Positions 18,399 to 27,717 of a DNA stretch of 64,000 nucleotides are shown in pieces; within the stretch, counting starts at the first letter, position 1, and every line of letters begins with the position of its first letter. Source of the DNA: Cyanobium sp. Tous-M-B4. Its GTDB lineage: Bacteria; Cyanobacteriota; Cyanobacteriia; PCC-6307; Cyanobiaceae. Below the pieces are notes generated by a model. It had not been told where the DNA came from. It saw only the letters and a list, made by a program, of their open reading frames with translations, and ran no database searches. Location: contig NZ_JAGQBA010000008.1 of NCBI RefSeq assembly GCF_024345395.1, positions 1-64,000 of the forward strand, read 5' to 3'. A program made the position numbers and the translations under genes.

Positions 18399-18817
18399 GA
18401 CGAACGCCGGCCCGAGGCAAGCAGCAAACCGAGCAGCACCCCGACGCCGGTGGCGATGCCAATCGCCATCAGTGGACGCTCCCGCACCGGCTTCTCAATG
18501 CGAGGCCGCAAGGTGGTGTTGAGCTCATCGAGCAGGTTTTCCAGCTGAGCCTCCAAGGGCGCCAGGTTGTCCGCCAGGCGACTGGTCTGGTCCCCCGCCA
18601 CCTCGAGGAGGTCGAGCAGCTGGTCCTTGACCGCACTAGCGGTGCGGCCGGTCTGGCTGGAAATCACCTCAACCACTTCATCAAAACTGCCCCGAGTGGC
18701 CTCCAGGGTCTGGCGGGCAACCGCCGGCCACTCCCGCTGAATGGTGGGGATCAGGGTCTCAAAACGGTCGCGGAAGCCCTCGGGGCTGGCGGCGCGGGGA
18801 GGCGTTTCGGCGTTCAT
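18395..18817 (-). CDS. YqjD/ElaB-like (DUF883) membrane-anchored protein
   Basis: A 140-aa protein with a long amphipathic helical stretch (about 20-105, heptad-like Leu/Val pattern) and a single C-terminal transmembrane helix (IGIATGVGVLLGLLLASGRRSS) with the Gly-rich signature of the DUF883/YqjD family. In E. coli such proteins attach to the inner membrane and bind ribosomes in stationary phase; whether that holds here is unknown. First gene of a two-gene unit, divergent from smc. Confidence 0.75.
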   Translation of the reverse strand: MNAETPPRAASPEGFRDRFETLIPTIQREWPAVARQTLEATRGSFDEVVEVISSQTGRTASAVKDQLLDLLEVAGDQTSRLADNLAPLEAQLENLLDELNTTLRPRIEKPVRERPLMAIGIATGVGVLLGLLLASGRRSS

Positions 18818-18934
18818 GGCAGTTCTGCGGTCATGGGGACAGGGGGCGACTGCGAAGCTCAGTCCTCAAGGTAAGGAGGGGGTTGAGCTTTCGAAAGCCT
18901 CCGCTACATTTCTGCTGCTCGGCGCACGGGCCTG

Positions 18935-21900
18935 TTGGTTCACATCAATCAGGTCGAGCTCACCCACTTCAAGTCCTTTGGCGGCTCGATCACGATCCCG
19001 CTGCAAGAAGGTTTCACGGTGGTCACGGGCCCCAACGGCTCCGGCAAGAGCAACATCCTTGATGCGGTGTTGTTTTGTCTGGGCCTGGCCAGCAGCCGCG
19101 GCATGCGGGCAGATCGTCTGCCCGATCTAATCAACAGCGCCATGCTGCGCGAGGGCAAGGTCGCCGAAACCTCGGTGAGCGTGCGCTTTGACCTCAGTGA
19201 GTGGCAACCCGACCAGGCCGAAGCTGGCCTGGAGCCGCCAGAAGAAGGGCCCTGGATCAAGCCAGGTCAACAGGAGTGGACCGTTAGCCGGCGCCTGCGG
19301 GTTGCCCCCGGCGGCACCTACGCCAGCAGCTTCAGCGCCGATGGGGTGAATTGCAATCTGCAGCAGCTCCAGAGCCAGCTGCGGCGCCTACGGGTGGATC
19401 CTGAAGGCAGCAATGTGGTCATGCAGGGTGACGTCACCCGCATCGTCTCGATGAGCGCCCGGGACCGGCGCGGCATCATCGACGAGCTGGCTGGTGTCGC
19501 CCTATTCGACAGCCGTATCGAACAGAGCCGCGGCAAGCTTGACGAGGTGCAGGAGCGTCAGGAGCGCTGCTCAATCGTGCAGCAGGAGCTGCTCAGCTCC
19601 CGCCTGAAACTTGAGCGCGACTGCGCCAAGGCCCGCACCTATCAAGACTTGCGCCAGCGCCACCACAACGGCCGCCTGCAGGAGCAGGTGCTGGCCTTTG
19701 AAGCAGCCCAGGCGAACCAGGCTGCCCTGCTGCAACGCAGCGCCAGCCTCGCCAGTCAGCAACTGGCTGAACGTGAGGAGATCAGCGAGGGCGAAACGGG
19801 CCTGGCTGCTGCCGCCACCGCGCTCGAGCAACTCCAAGCTGAGGTAAAAGCCCTCGGTGAAGACCAGCTGATCGCCGTGCAAGCCGAGCTGGCAGGCCTC
19901 GAGGCCAGTGGCCGCGAACTAACCCGCCAGGCAGGCAAACACAAGCTCGATGCCGAGGCCCTGCAACGCCAGCGCCACGAGCTGGCCCGCACTCAGGGCG
20001 AGCTGCGCCAGCAGCAGCAGGCCCTCGAGGCCAGTTCGGACCAAGCCGCTCTCAACGACGCCGACGCCGGCTGCCGCGATGCCGAAGCCGCCGTAGAGCT
20101 GTCGCGCCGCCGGCTGGGCGAGGTGGCGGGGCGCTCCGGCAGCTGGTTGGAAGAACAGCAGCAGCGCAGCCGCGCCCGCCAGCAGCTGGGCGAGCAGATC
20201 AGCCCCCTGGAGGCCGAGCGTCAGCAATTACAGGAGCGACTGCGGCAGCACCAGGAGCGCCTGGCCGAGCTCGGCGCCGAAGAGCAGCAGGAAGGGGCCA
20301 GCCATCGCAGTGCCCAGCAGCAACTGGAGGCCACCGAAAGCAGCTGGCAGCAGGTGCTGGAGGCCACCCGAGCGGAGCAGCAGCAGGTGCAGGAGCTAGC
20401 CGAAGCATTGGCCCTGCAGCAGCGCACCCGCAGCCGCCTTGAGCAGGAGCAAACCCAGCTCGAGCGCGAGATCGCCCGGCTAGACAGCCGCCGCGAAACC
20501 CTGCAGGAAAGCCGCGGTACCGGAGCCCTGCGGGTGCTGCTGGAGGCCGGCCTGGACGGCATCCACGGGCCGGTGGCCCAGCTCGGCGAAGTGGAGGAGC
20601 GGGTGCGCTTGGCGCTGGAAGTGGCCGCCGGGGGGCGCCTCGGCCAGGTGGTGGTCGACGACGACCGCATCGCCGCCCGGGCGATCGAGCTGCTCAAAAC
20701 CCGCCGGGCAGGCCGGCTCACCTTCCTGCCGCTCAACAAGATTCGGGGGGGCTCCGGTGGCGGCTCCAGTGGTAGTGGCGGAGCCGCACTGCAACGCGGT
20801 GGGCCTGCAAGCGGTGGGCTGGTGGGCAAGGCGGTGGATCTGGTGGGTTACGAGCCCGTTTACGCCGAGGTGTTCCGCTACGTCTTCGGCGACACCCTGG
20901 TGTTCGACAGCCTGGCCAATGCCAGACGCGAACTGGGCCGCTGCCGGGCCGTGACCCTCGACGGCGAACTGCTGGAGAAGAGCGGCGCCATGACCGGCGG
21001 CAGCCTGCAACAGCGGGGCAGCCAGCTCAGCTTCGGCCGCAGCCAGGACGGCGACGAAGCCGCACCCCTGCGCCAGCGCTTGCTGGAGCTGGGCGAGAGC
21101 CTGCTGGCCTGCCGCCGCAAGGAAGCCGAGCTGGGCCAGCAGCTCGAAGCCCTGCGCCCCCGGCTGCTCGCACACCAGCAGCGCCAGGCGGGCCTGGAGG
21201 CCGAGCGCAGCGCCGCCCAGCGGGCCCTAGCCCCCCAACTGCAACGCCAGCAGCAGCTGGGCAGCCGCCTAGGCCAACTGCAGGAGGCCTTGCAGAGCGA
21301 TCTGCAGCGCCAGCAGCAACTTGATTCCCTGCTGTTGCCCCTGCAGCAACAACGCATCGCCTTGGAAGAGGCCGAGGCTGCGGTGCAATCCTCCGGTGAT
21401 GCGGCCCGCTGGCAGGGGCTGCAGAGCGAGCTGGAGGCAGCCGACACGGCCCTGGCCGCGGCCCGCAGCCTGCGTGATGGGCTGCTGGCGGCCCGGCGCG
21501 AACGGGCCCTGAGCGCCGAGCGCCTCAGCAACCAGCTCGAGGCCCTGAGCGCCGATGAACAGCGGCTGGTGGCCGCTGTGAACACCCTGGTGGAGGAGCG
21601 CGCTCGCTGGAAAGAGCAGCACCAGGCGGATCAGGAGCGGCGCAGCACCTTGGCAGCCGAGCAACAGCTGCTGCAAACCCGCTTTGGCGAAAGCCGCCGC
21701 GCCCGCGATGCCGCCGAAGCCCAGCTGGCCGCCCAGCGCCAGGCCCTGCAACAGCGCCAATGGGAACTGCAACGCCTCGGCGAGGAGATCGAATCGCTGG
21801 CCGAACAGCAGCGTGGCGACCAGCTGCGCCTGGCCCAACTCGAGCGGGAGCTGCCCGAGCCCCTGCCGGAGATCCCCGAGGAGGTGCGGGAGGCGGGTCT

Positions 21901-22543
21901 GGAGGCCCTGCAGGCAGAGCTGCGCAGCCTGCAGGCCCGGATGGAAGCCCTCGAACCGGTGAACATGCTCGCCCTTGAGGAGCTTGAGCAGCTCGAAACC
22001 CGCTTGGCGGAATTGGAGGAGCGGCTCGAAGTGCTCAGCAAGGAGCGCGAAGAGCTGCTGCTACGCATCGAAACCGTGGCCACCCTGCGCCAGGAGGCCT
22101 TCCTTGAAGCCTTCACAGCCGTGGATGGCCATTTCCGCACAATCTTTGAAGGGCTGTCCGACGGCGAGGGGCACCTGCAACTGGAAAACCCGGAAGCACC
22201 CCTTGAAGGTGGCCTCACCTTGGTGGCCCACCCCAAGGGCAAGGCGGTGCGGCGTCTCAACTCCATGAGTGGCGGCGAGAAATCGCTCACGGCGCTGAGC
22301 TTCCTGTTTGCCCTGCAGCGCTTCCGGCCTTCGCCCTTCTATGCATTAGATGAAGTCGACAGCTTTCTCGACGGCGTCAACGTGGAGCGCCTCGCCGCCC
22401 TGATTGCCGGCCAGGCAGACCAGGCCCAATTCATGGTGGTGAGCCACCGGCGCCCAATGATCGCCGCCGCCACCCGCACCATTGGCGTCACCCAGGCCCG
22501 GGGCGCCCACACCCAGGTGGTCGGGTTACCGCCCGCTGCCTGA
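18935..22543 (+). CDS. smc: Chromosome segregation protein SMC
   Basis: Structural-maintenance-of-chromosomes ATPase, 1202 aa, starting at TTG (VHINQVELTHFKSFGG). The N-terminal head has Walker A GPNGSGKSN (about 32-40). Two very long Gln/Glu/Leu-rich coiled coils flank a hinge (about 520-690; VDDDRIAARAIELLKTRRAGRLTFLPLNKI). The C-terminal head has signature MSGGEKSLTALSFLFALQ (about 1110) and Walker B YALDEVDSFLDG. The hinge contains a Gly/Ser-rich insertion (about 603-630). SMC works with ScpA/ScpB to organise chromosomes; neither is in this window. Confidence 0.96.
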   Translation: MVHINQVELTHFKSFGGSITIPLQEGFTVVTGPNGSGKSNILDAVLFCLGLASSRGMRADRLPDLINSAMLREGKVAETSVSVRFDLSEWQPDQAEAGLEPPEEGPWIKPGQQEWTVSRRLRVAPGGTYASSFSADGVNCNLQQLQSQLRRLRVDPEGSNVVMQGDVTRIVSMSARDRRGIIDELAGVALFDSRIEQSRGKLDEVQERQERCSIVQQELLSSRLKLERDCAKARTYQDLRQRHHNGRLQEQVLAFEAAQANQAALLQRSASLASQQLAEREEISEGETGLAAAATALEQLQAEVKALGEDQLIAVQAELAGLEASGRELTRQAGKHKLDAEALQRQRHELARTQGELRQQQQALEASSDQAALNDADAGCRDAEAAVELSRRRLGEVAGRSGSWLEEQQQRSRARQQLGEQISPLEAERQQLQERLRQHQERLAELGAEEQQEGASHRSAQQQLEATESSWQQVLEATRAEQQQVQELAEALALQQRTRSRLEQEQTQLEREIARLDSRRETLQESRGTGALRVLLEAGLDGIHGPVAQLGEVEERVRLALEVAAGGRLGQVVVDDDRIAARAIELLKTRRAGRLTFLPLNKIRGGSGGGSSGSGGAALQRGGPASGGLVGKAVDLVGYEPVYAEVFRYVFGDTLVFDSLANARRELGRCRAVTLDGELLEKSGAMTGGSLQQRGSQLSFGRSQDGDEAAPLRQRLLELGESLLACRRKEAELGQQLEALRPRLLAHQQRQAGLEAERSAAQRALAPQLQRQQQLGSRLGQLQEALQSDLQRQQQLDSLLLPLQQQRIALEEAEAAVQSSGDAARWQGLQSELEAADTALAAARSLRDGLLAARRERALSAERLSNQLEALSADEQRLVAAVNTLVEERARWKEQHQADQERRSTLAAEQQLLQTRFGESRRARDAAEAQLAAQRQALQQRQWELQRLGEEIESLAEQQRGDQLRLAQLERELPEPLPEIPEEVREAGLEALQAELRSLQARMEALEPVNMLALEELEQLETRLAELEERLEVLSKEREELLLRIETVATLRQEAFLEAFTAVDGHFRTIFEGLSDGEGHLQLENPEAPLEGGLTLVAHPKGKAVRRLNSMSGGEKSLTALSFLFALQRFRPSPFYALDEVDSFLDGVNVERLAALIAGQADQAQFMVVSHRRPMIAAATRTIGVTQARGAHTQVVGLPPAA

Positions 22544-22611
22544 GCCGCCCCTTCCCCAGCGGAGCAGGTGAGCCACAATGGGCCGACTGGGCCACGGGTA
22601 CGACCCTTTCA

Positions 22612-23688
22612 TTGACCTCCTCCATCCCCCCTTCCGCTGATCCCGGGGCAACGGCTGCCGCCCCAAGTGATCGCCTCTGGTTGCGCTCCGAGCTGATGGG
22701 CACCCAGGTGATCACCCGCGACACCGGCCGCCGGCTGGGCGTGGTGGGCGAGGTGGTGGTGGATATCGACCGGCGCGAAGTGGTGGCGCTGGGCCTGCGC
22801 GACAACCCTCTGACCCGCTTCCTGCCAGGCCTGCCGCGCTGGATGCCCCTAGACCGGATCCGCCAGGTGGGCGATGTAATCCTGGTGGATTCCGCCGATT
22901 CGCTGGCAGAGGGCTTCAACCCTGACCGTTACAGCAAGGTGATCAACTGCCAGGTGATCACCGAAGCGGGCGACCAGCTGGGCCGGGTGCTGGGCTTCAG
23001 CTTCGACATCGAAACCGGCGAGCTGGCCACCCTGGTGATCGGCGCCCTGGGAGTGCCCCTGCTGGGTGAAGGCGTGCTGAGCACCTGGGAACTCACCGTT
23101 GAAGAGATCGTCAGCAGCGGCCCGGATCGGATCATTGTTTACGAGGGCGCCGAAGACAAGCTCAAGCAGTTGGGCTCCGGGCTGCTGGAGAAGCTTGGTA
23201 TTGGTGGGCCGAGCTGGGAGCAGGAGGAGCGAGATCGCTACCGCACCAGCATGGTGCCCGTGGAAAACCAACTGGCTGCAGGCCAGCCGGCAGTGCAGGA
23301 ACAGCGCCGCATCCAGCCGGCAACTAGCCAGAGCTTCGAGCCCGATGAGGAGTTCGATTACGTCGAACTCGATGAGCAGCGCCAACGGGAACCCCTGCGC
23401 CAGCGCCGCTACCTCGACGAGGAGGAGAGCCGCTACGAGCAACTGCGTTACGAGGAATCACGTTACGAACAGCGTCCAGCTGAACCCAGTCGCCGCCCCC
23501 TGCAGGCCGAGCCCCAGCCCAGGCAGGCACGCCCCCTCGAGGCTCGACCTCTTGATGCTCGACCTCTCGAAGCTCGACCTCTCGAAGCTCGACCACTAGA
23601 GAGGCGGCCCGCCCCCACCCCCTACCGCGAACCCCTGGATGTGGAGGCTGAAGACCTGGCCAGCAACGACCTAGACGATCCCTGGTAA
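22612..23688 (+). CDS. PRC-barrel domain protein with repeat-rich tail
   Basis: A 358-aa protein starting at TTG. Two PRC-barrel domains follow each other: LRSELMGTQVITRDTGRRLGVVGEVVVDIDRREVVAL (about 24-100) and VINCQVITEAGDQLGRVLGFSFDIETGELATL (about 110-175). The rest is a charged, probably disordered tail rich in Glu/Arg/Tyr (EEESRYEQLRYEESRYEQ) with five ARPLE/ARPLD repeats at about 306-330. PRC barrels occur in photosynthetic reaction-centre H subunits and RNA-processing proteins; in cyanobacteria this two-domain form has no assigned role. It lies 68 bases after smc. Confidence 0.85.
   Translation: MTSSIPPSADPGATAAAPSDRLWLRSELMGTQVITRDTGRRLGVVGEVVVDIDRREVVALGLRDNPLTRFLPGLPRWMPLDRIRQVGDVILVDSADSLAEGFNPDRYSKVINCQVITEAGDQLGRVLGFSFDIETGELATLVIGALGVPLLGEGVLSTWELTVEEIVSSGPDRIIVYEGAEDKLKQLGSGLLEKLGIGGPSWEQEERDRYRTSMVPVENQLAAGQPAVQEQRRIQPATSQSFEPDEEFDYVELDEQRQREPLRQRRYLDEEESRYEQLRYEESRYEQRPAEPSRRPLQAEPQPRQARPLEARPLDARPLEARPLEARPLERRPAPTPYREPLDVEAEDLASNDLDDPW
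23527..23601 (+). repeat. Five 15-bp tandem repeats encoding ARPLE
   Basis: Five consecutive 15-base units in frame within the PRC-barrel gene, consensus GCTCGACCTCTCGAA, encode ARPLE-ARPLD-ARPLE-ARPLE-ARPLE. Units three and four are identical; the first and last have diverged at wobble bases. Confidence 0.9.
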
Positions 23689-23697
23689 AAAACCCTC

Positions 23698-24141
23698 TCA
23701 GCTCGCCTTGAAGGCCAGGGAAGCCGAATTGACGCAGTGGCGCTGGCCGGTTGGGGCTGGGCCGTCGTTGAAGACGTGGCCAAGGTGGGCGTCGCAGTTA
23801 GCGCAGCGAATTTCTGTGCGCACCATGCCGTGGGCGTTATCGGTGTGGGTGCTAATGGCTGCTGCGCTTACCCCATCCCAGAAGCTGGGCCAGCCGGTAC
23901 CGGAATCAAACTTGGTGGCGCTGCTGTAAAGCTCGGCATCGCAGCAGATGCAGTGGTAGCTGCCATTGCCCTTCTGGTTCCAGTAGGCGCCGCTGAAGGC
24001 ACGCTCGGTGCCGCCCTGACGGGCAACCCGGAACTGCTCAGGCGTCAGCTGCTGGCGCCACTGCTCCTCGCTGGCCCCGCGGGCCAAGCCACTGTCGAGG
24101 CCGCAGGCTGAAGGGTCGGAAGAACTAGCAGCGTCGGCCAT
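23698..24141 (-). CDS. msrB: Peptide methionine-(R)-S-oxide reductase
   Basis: Repairs oxidised methionine (R epimer) in proteins using thioredoxin. The 147 aa contain both zinc CxxC pairs (Cys64/Cys67 and Cys113/Cys116), the substrate-binding [11 protein letters not shown] block and the catalytic Cys136 in [10 protein letters not shown]. The first 25 residues are probably disordered. A stand-alone MsrB; no msrA is nearby. It is convergent with the PRC-barrel gene, with only 9 bases between the stops. Confidence 0.96.
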   Translation of the reverse strand: MADAASSSDPSACGLDSGLARGASEEQWRQQLTPEQFRVARQGGTERAFSGAYWNQKGNGSYHCICCDAELYSSATKFDSGTGWPSFWDGVSAAAISTHTDNAHGMVRTEIRCANCDAHLGHVFNDGPAPTGQRHCVNSASLAFKAS

Positions 24142-24177
24142 CGAACTCAGTCAAAAGGAGTCGCAAGCCTAGGCAGC

Positions 24178-25464
24178 TCAGTTGGGGGATTTCAGCGTAG
24201 GGGCACTCAGCTCAGGGGGCAGCAGCTCCTGCACCAGGGCCGCCAGGCTGGCCACAGCCCCCGGCTGGCCCCGCAGGCTGCGCAGATCGGCGCGCATCTG
24301 CTCCAGTCGCTCCGGTGCCGCCAGCCAGTCGGCGGCTTCGGCGGCGATGGCCTCAGGGGTGATCGCCCCAACCCGCTCCGGCACCACCAAGCGGCCAGCG
24401 GCAATGTTGGGCGAGGCCAGAAAGCCCCGGTGGCGCAGCCGCCAGGCCGTAATTAGCACCCCAAACAGCCAGCGCAGCAGGGGCAACCGCCCCAGCATTC
24501 CGGCCAGTCCATCCCAGGCCTGCATGACGTGCAGGTGCTGGGTTGGCACCAGCACCAGCATCGGCACGCCCAAAGCAGCCAGTTCGGCGGTGTTGGCACC
24601 CACGGTGGTGAGGGCCAGGGAGCACTGGCTCAAGCTGCCGTAAGCCGGATTCTCCCGAACCAACCGAATCCTGGTGCCAGCTGGGGTCTCCAGTAGATCC
24701 GGAGCCAGCAGACGGGGCTGACCCGACCGGTAGGTACGGGAGATCGGATTGGCCGGGCCAGCCTGAATCAGCAGCTCCTCCACCGCAGTGGTGGGCGCCA
24801 GGGGCAACAGAAAGCGACAGCCTGGACGGAGGGCCGCCAGCCGATCGGCCGTCTCCAGCAAAAACGGCATACCCACGCGCAACTTGGCCCGCTTCGAGCC
24901 CGGCAGCAGCGCCAACCACTCCCCTGCCGGCAAGGGCGCCTCGCTACGGGCCGACTCGGAGAGGTCTGCCATCAGGTCACCCACCACCGTGCAGCGGGAT
25001 GCCCAACGCGGTGCCAACTGATCAGCAGCCAGGGGCCCCATGGCAGCGATGCGGTCGTTCCAGCGGGGCCAGCGGGCCACCCATTCCGCATAGGTGAGAT
25101 GGCGGTAACCCAGCCGTGCCGAGAGCAGCACGGTCCAAAACTGATCACCCCCTAAAAACACCACCAGTCCCTGGCGGGGCCAGGGGCCAAACCGCTTGGG
25201 GCGCAGTAGCAGCGACCAAAATTGACGCGCCGGCACGATGCGCTCAAACAGGCCCCAGGCGGCGGCGGCTCGATGCTCCTGTCCCGTGCCGTTTGGGCAG
25301 GGCACAAGCAACAACTTGAGGCTGCAGGCTGCCGCAGGAACCTCAGGGCGTAGCGCCATCTGGCGATGCAGGCGCTGGGCGAGGGGCCTAACCCAAGTAG
25401 ACAGCTCTCCGGGGCCGTTGCTGACAAGCACGATCGCTGCCGAGGGCCGGATCGATTCGGGCAA
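24178..25464 (-). CDS. Lipid-A-disaccharide synthase-related protein
   Basis: A glycosyltransferase-like protein of about 428 aa belonging to the LpxB-related family that cyanobacteria share with Deinococcus-Thermus. Evidence: N-terminal VLVSNGPGELSTWVRPLA, LLPGSKRAKLRVGMPFLLETADRL (NDP-sugar-binding domain start) and NTAELAALGVPMLVLVPTQHLHVMQAWDGL. It differs from true LpxB in length and spacing, so lipid A synthesis should not be assumed. The reading frame runs open through the upstream tRNA gene. I therefore place the start at the first start codon after the tRNA (TTG 25464); a GTG at 25431 just before VSNGPGEL is an alternative. Confidence 0.8.
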   Translation of the reverse strand: MPESIRPSAAIVLVSNGPGELSTWVRPLAQRLHRQMALRPEVPAAACSLKLLLVPCPNGTGQEHRAAAAWGLFERIVPARQFWSLLLRPKRFGPWPRQGLVVFLGGDQFWTVLLSARLGYRHLTYAEWVARWPRWNDRIAAMGPLAADQLAPRWASRCTVVGDLMADLSESARSEAPLPAGEWLALLPGSKRAKLRVGMPFLLETADRLAALRPGCRFLLPLAPTTAVEELLIQAGPANPISRTYRSGQPRLLAPDLLETPAGTRIRLVRENPAYGSLSQCSLALTTVGANTAELAALGVPMLVLVPTQHLHVMQAWDGLAGMLGRLPLLRWLFGVLITAWRLRHRGFLASPNIAAGRLVVPERVGAITPEAIAAEAADWLAAPERLEQMRADLRSLRGQPGAVASLAALVQELLPPELSAPTLKSPN

Positions 25465-25489
25465 GGCCTGGATGGCTCGAATTAAGAAA

Positions 25490-25571
25490 TGCGGATGACG
25501 AGACTTGAACTCGTAAGGCCGAAGCCACACGCCCCTCAAACGTGCGTGTCTACCAATTCCACCACATCCGC
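25490..25571 (-). tRNA. tRNA-Leu (anticodon GAG)
   Basis: An 82-nt class II tRNA. The acceptor stem GCGGATG pairs with CATCCGC plus discriminator A, and the D-arm is GTGGAATTGGTAGAC. The anticodon stem-loop CACGT-TTGAGGG-GCGTG puts GAG at positions 34-36. A long variable arm (TGGCTTCGGCCT) and T-arm ACGAG-TTCAAGT-CTCGT follow. CCA is not encoded. It sits just upstream of the LpxB-related gene on the same strand. Confidence 0.95.
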
Positions 25572-25701
25572 ATGTGGTTCGGATCGCTGGGCGTTCCGGT
25601 GCGAGCAATATACCCATCGCCGGCACCAGAACCCTCTAGGGGAGCTGTCCAGGCAGCACTGATACAGTCCGCCTCAGCCCATATCAGCTGAGACGCCGCG
25701 G

Positions 25702-27060
25702 ATGCCCATCGGCAAGCTGCTGATCGCCAACCGTGGCGAGATAGCCCTACGCATCCTGCGCACCTGCCGGGAGCTCGGCATTCCCACCGTCGCCGTCTAC
25801 AGCACGGTGGACAAAAACGCCCTGCACGTGCAGCTCGCCGACGAAGCCGTATGCGTTGGCGAAGCGCCCAGCAGCAAGAGCTACCTCCACATCCCCAACA
25901 TTTTGGCGGCGGCCACCTCCCGGGGTGCTGACGCAATTCACCCCGGCTACGGCTTCCTGGCCGAAAACGACCGCTTCGCCGAGATCTGCGCCGACCACGG
26001 CATCACTTTTGTGGGTCCCTCCCCCGAGGCCATCCGCTCGATGGGAGATAAGTCGACCGCTAAGGCCACCATGGAGCGGGTGGGGGTGCCCACCATCCCC
26101 GGTAGTGCCGGCTTGCTGGCCAGCCCGGAGGCGGCGGCGCGATTGGCCGAATCGATGGGCTACCCGGTGATGATCAAGGCCACCGCTGGCGGCGGCGGCC
26201 GCGGCATGCGCCTGGTGCCTGGGCCCGATCAACTCGAGAGCCTGTTCAAAGCGGCCCAGGGGGAAGCGGAGGCTGCCTTCGGCAACCCTGGCCTTTACAT
26301 GGAGAAATTCATCGACCGGCCCCGGCACGTGGAAGTGCAGGTGCTGGCCGATCGCCACGGCAATGTGATCCACCTGGGCGAACGCGACTGCTCGATCCAG
26401 CGCCGCCACCAAAAGCTGCTGGAAGAGGCCCCCAGCGTGGCCATCAACGCCGACCTGCGCCGCCAGATGGGCGATGCCGCCGTGGCCGCCGCCCGCACCA
26501 TTGGCTACGAGGGCGCCGGCACCGTGGAATTCCTGGTGGACCGCAGCGGGGCTTTCTATTTCATGGAAATGAATACCCGGATCCAGGTGGAACATCCGGT
26601 CACCGAGATGGTCACAGGGGTAGATCTGATCGCCGAACAGTTGCGTATTGCCGGTGGGGAGCCGATCTCGGTCACCCAAGACCAGATCAAGCTCTGCGGG
26701 CACGCCATCGAGGCGCGCATTAACGCTGAAGATCCCCGCCAAAACTTCCGGCCCGCCCCTGGCAAAATCACCGGCTGGCTACCTCCTGGCGGCCCCGGTG
26801 TGCGGGTCGATAGCCACGTGTACACCGGCTATGAGATCCCGCCCTTCTACGACTCCTTGATCGGCAAGGTGATCGTCTGGGGCACCGATCGCCCCCATGC
26901 CCTCAGACGGCTGCGCCGGGCCTTGTCGGAATGCGCGGTGACCGGCATTCCCACCACCATCGACTTTCACCTGCAACTGCTGGATCGCCCCGAATTCCAG
27001 GCGGGCGACGTACACACCAAATTTGTGGAGCAGGACATGCTTCCGCAGAAGGGCAGCTAA
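25702..27060 (+). CDS. accC: Acetyl-CoA carboxylase, biotin carboxylase subunit
   Basis: Carboxylates the biotin on AccB using ATP and bicarbonate, the first step of fatty-acid synthesis. The 452 aa start with the canonical [25 protein letters not shown]. They contain the ATP-grasp Gly-rich loop [28 protein letters not shown], and the active-site block [18 protein letters not shown] (about 290-306). Length and all motifs are normal. It is monocistronic here, opposite in direction to the tRNA/LpxB-related unit. Confidence 0.97.
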   Translation: MPIGKLLIANRGEIALRILRTCRELGIPTVAVYSTVDKNALHVQLADEAVCVGEAPSSKSYLHIPNILAAATSRGADAIHPGYGFLAENDRFAEICADHGITFVGPSPEAIRSMGDKSTAKATMERVGVPTIPGSAGLLASPEAAARLAESMGYPVMIKATAGGGGRGMRLVPGPDQLESLFKAAQGEAEAAFGNPGLYMEKFIDRPRHVEVQVLADRHGNVIHLGERDCSIQRRHQKLLEEAPSVAINADLRRQMGDAAVAAARTIGYEGAGTVEFLVDRSGAFYFMEMNTRIQVEHPVTEMVTGVDLIAEQLRIAGGEPISVTQDQIKLCGHAIEARINAEDPRQNFRPAPGKITGWLPPGGPGVRVDSHVYTGYEIPPFYDSLIGKVIVWGTDRPHALRRLRRALSECAVTGIPTTIDFHLQLLDRPEFQAGDVHTKFVEQDMLPQKGS

Positions 27061-27073
27061 GCCGGATCTGAGT

Positions 27074-27418
27074 TCAGCCGATCCCGACGCTCTGGGCCCG
27101 AAACAACACCTGACTGACAAGCCCCTGCTGCCCCACCAAAATTTCTCGCACCAGGCTGAGCAGGCCCACCCACACCACCGGCGTCACATCCACGCCACCG
27201 ATCGGTTTGATCAGCCGACGGGTGAGGGCAAGCAAGGGCTCGGTAGGGGCTCCGACCAGGCGCATCGCTCCGCGGCTCAGATCAATCTGGGGATACCAGG
27301 TGAGCACGATCCGAAACAGAAAAAGCAAGGTCCAAAGCGCCAGGCCAAAGGCCAGGGCCAAGTGCAAGCCGGACAACAACGGCAGCCAGGACTGGGGTAG
27401 GGAGGTGGCTGCCGTCAC
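27074..27418 (-). CDS. YggT family membrane protein
   Basis: A 114-aa membrane protein with two hydrophobic blocks. Between them is the family signature [49 protein letters not shown] (Y-P, PTEPLL, R-PIGG-D-SP/TP). YggT/Ycf19 proteins are linked in cyanobacteria and chloroplasts to nucleoid or thylakoid membrane organisation and cytochrome b6f assembly. It ends 14 bases from the convergent accC stop. Confidence 0.9.
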   Translation of the reverse strand: MTAATSLPQSWLPLLSGLHLALAFGLALWTLLFLFRIVLTWYPQIDLSRGAMRLVGAPTEPLLALTRRLIKPIGGVDVTPVVWVGLLSLVREILVGQQGLVSQVLFRAQSVGIG

Positions 27419-27508
27419 AAAGCTCTAAGTAGCTGGGCTCCCAGCGTAGGAAGCCGCCATCACTGCCTAGGATCGCGCCACGAATCAAGCCATAGAGCTG
27501 TTCCTGCC

Positions 27509-27631
27509 ATGACGCCATCCCTGGCCAATTTCCTGACCAGCCTGCTTGCCGGCGCCGTGATCGTGGTGGTGCCCATCACAATCGGGCTGGTGCTGATCAG
27601 CCAAAACGATCAGCTTGATCGTCGCCTTTGA
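27509..27631 (+). CDS. psbX: Photosystem II protein PsbX
   Basis: A 40-residue single-span photosystem II subunit: [20 protein letters not shown] continues into a hydrophobic helix and ends [11 protein letters not shown]. The N-terminal TPSLANFL and C-terminal SQ-DQLDR are characteristic of PsbX, which sits near cytochrome b559 and influences QB-site function. It is followed 86 bases later by ycf66 on the same strand, an arrangement frequent in picocyanobacteria. Confidence 0.93.
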   Translation: MTPSLANFLTSLLAGAVIVVVPITIGLVLISQNDQLDRRL

Positions 27632-27717
27632 GCTTCCGGCACCTGAGTAACTCCAGGTCTCTGGCTGCTCGGGCTCACCTGCCTACACTGACGAGACGGA
27701 CTGTCGGGTGAAAAACC

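Noticed and set aside
20480-21175. Long antisense frames opposite smc
   Set aside because: They mirror the Gln/Glu-rich coiled-coil codons of smc, giving Leu/Ala-rich shadow translations without start-site or family support.
23527-23601. Direct repeats considered as a CRISPR array
   Set aside because: Units are 15 bp, contiguous without spacers, in frame within a gene; this is a coding minisatellite.
25490-25626. N-terminal extension of the LpxB-related reading frame upstream of its likely start
   Set aside because: The extension (CGGIGRHARLRG...EFKSRHPHF) is simply translated tRNA-Leu sequence, so the protein must start after the tRNA.
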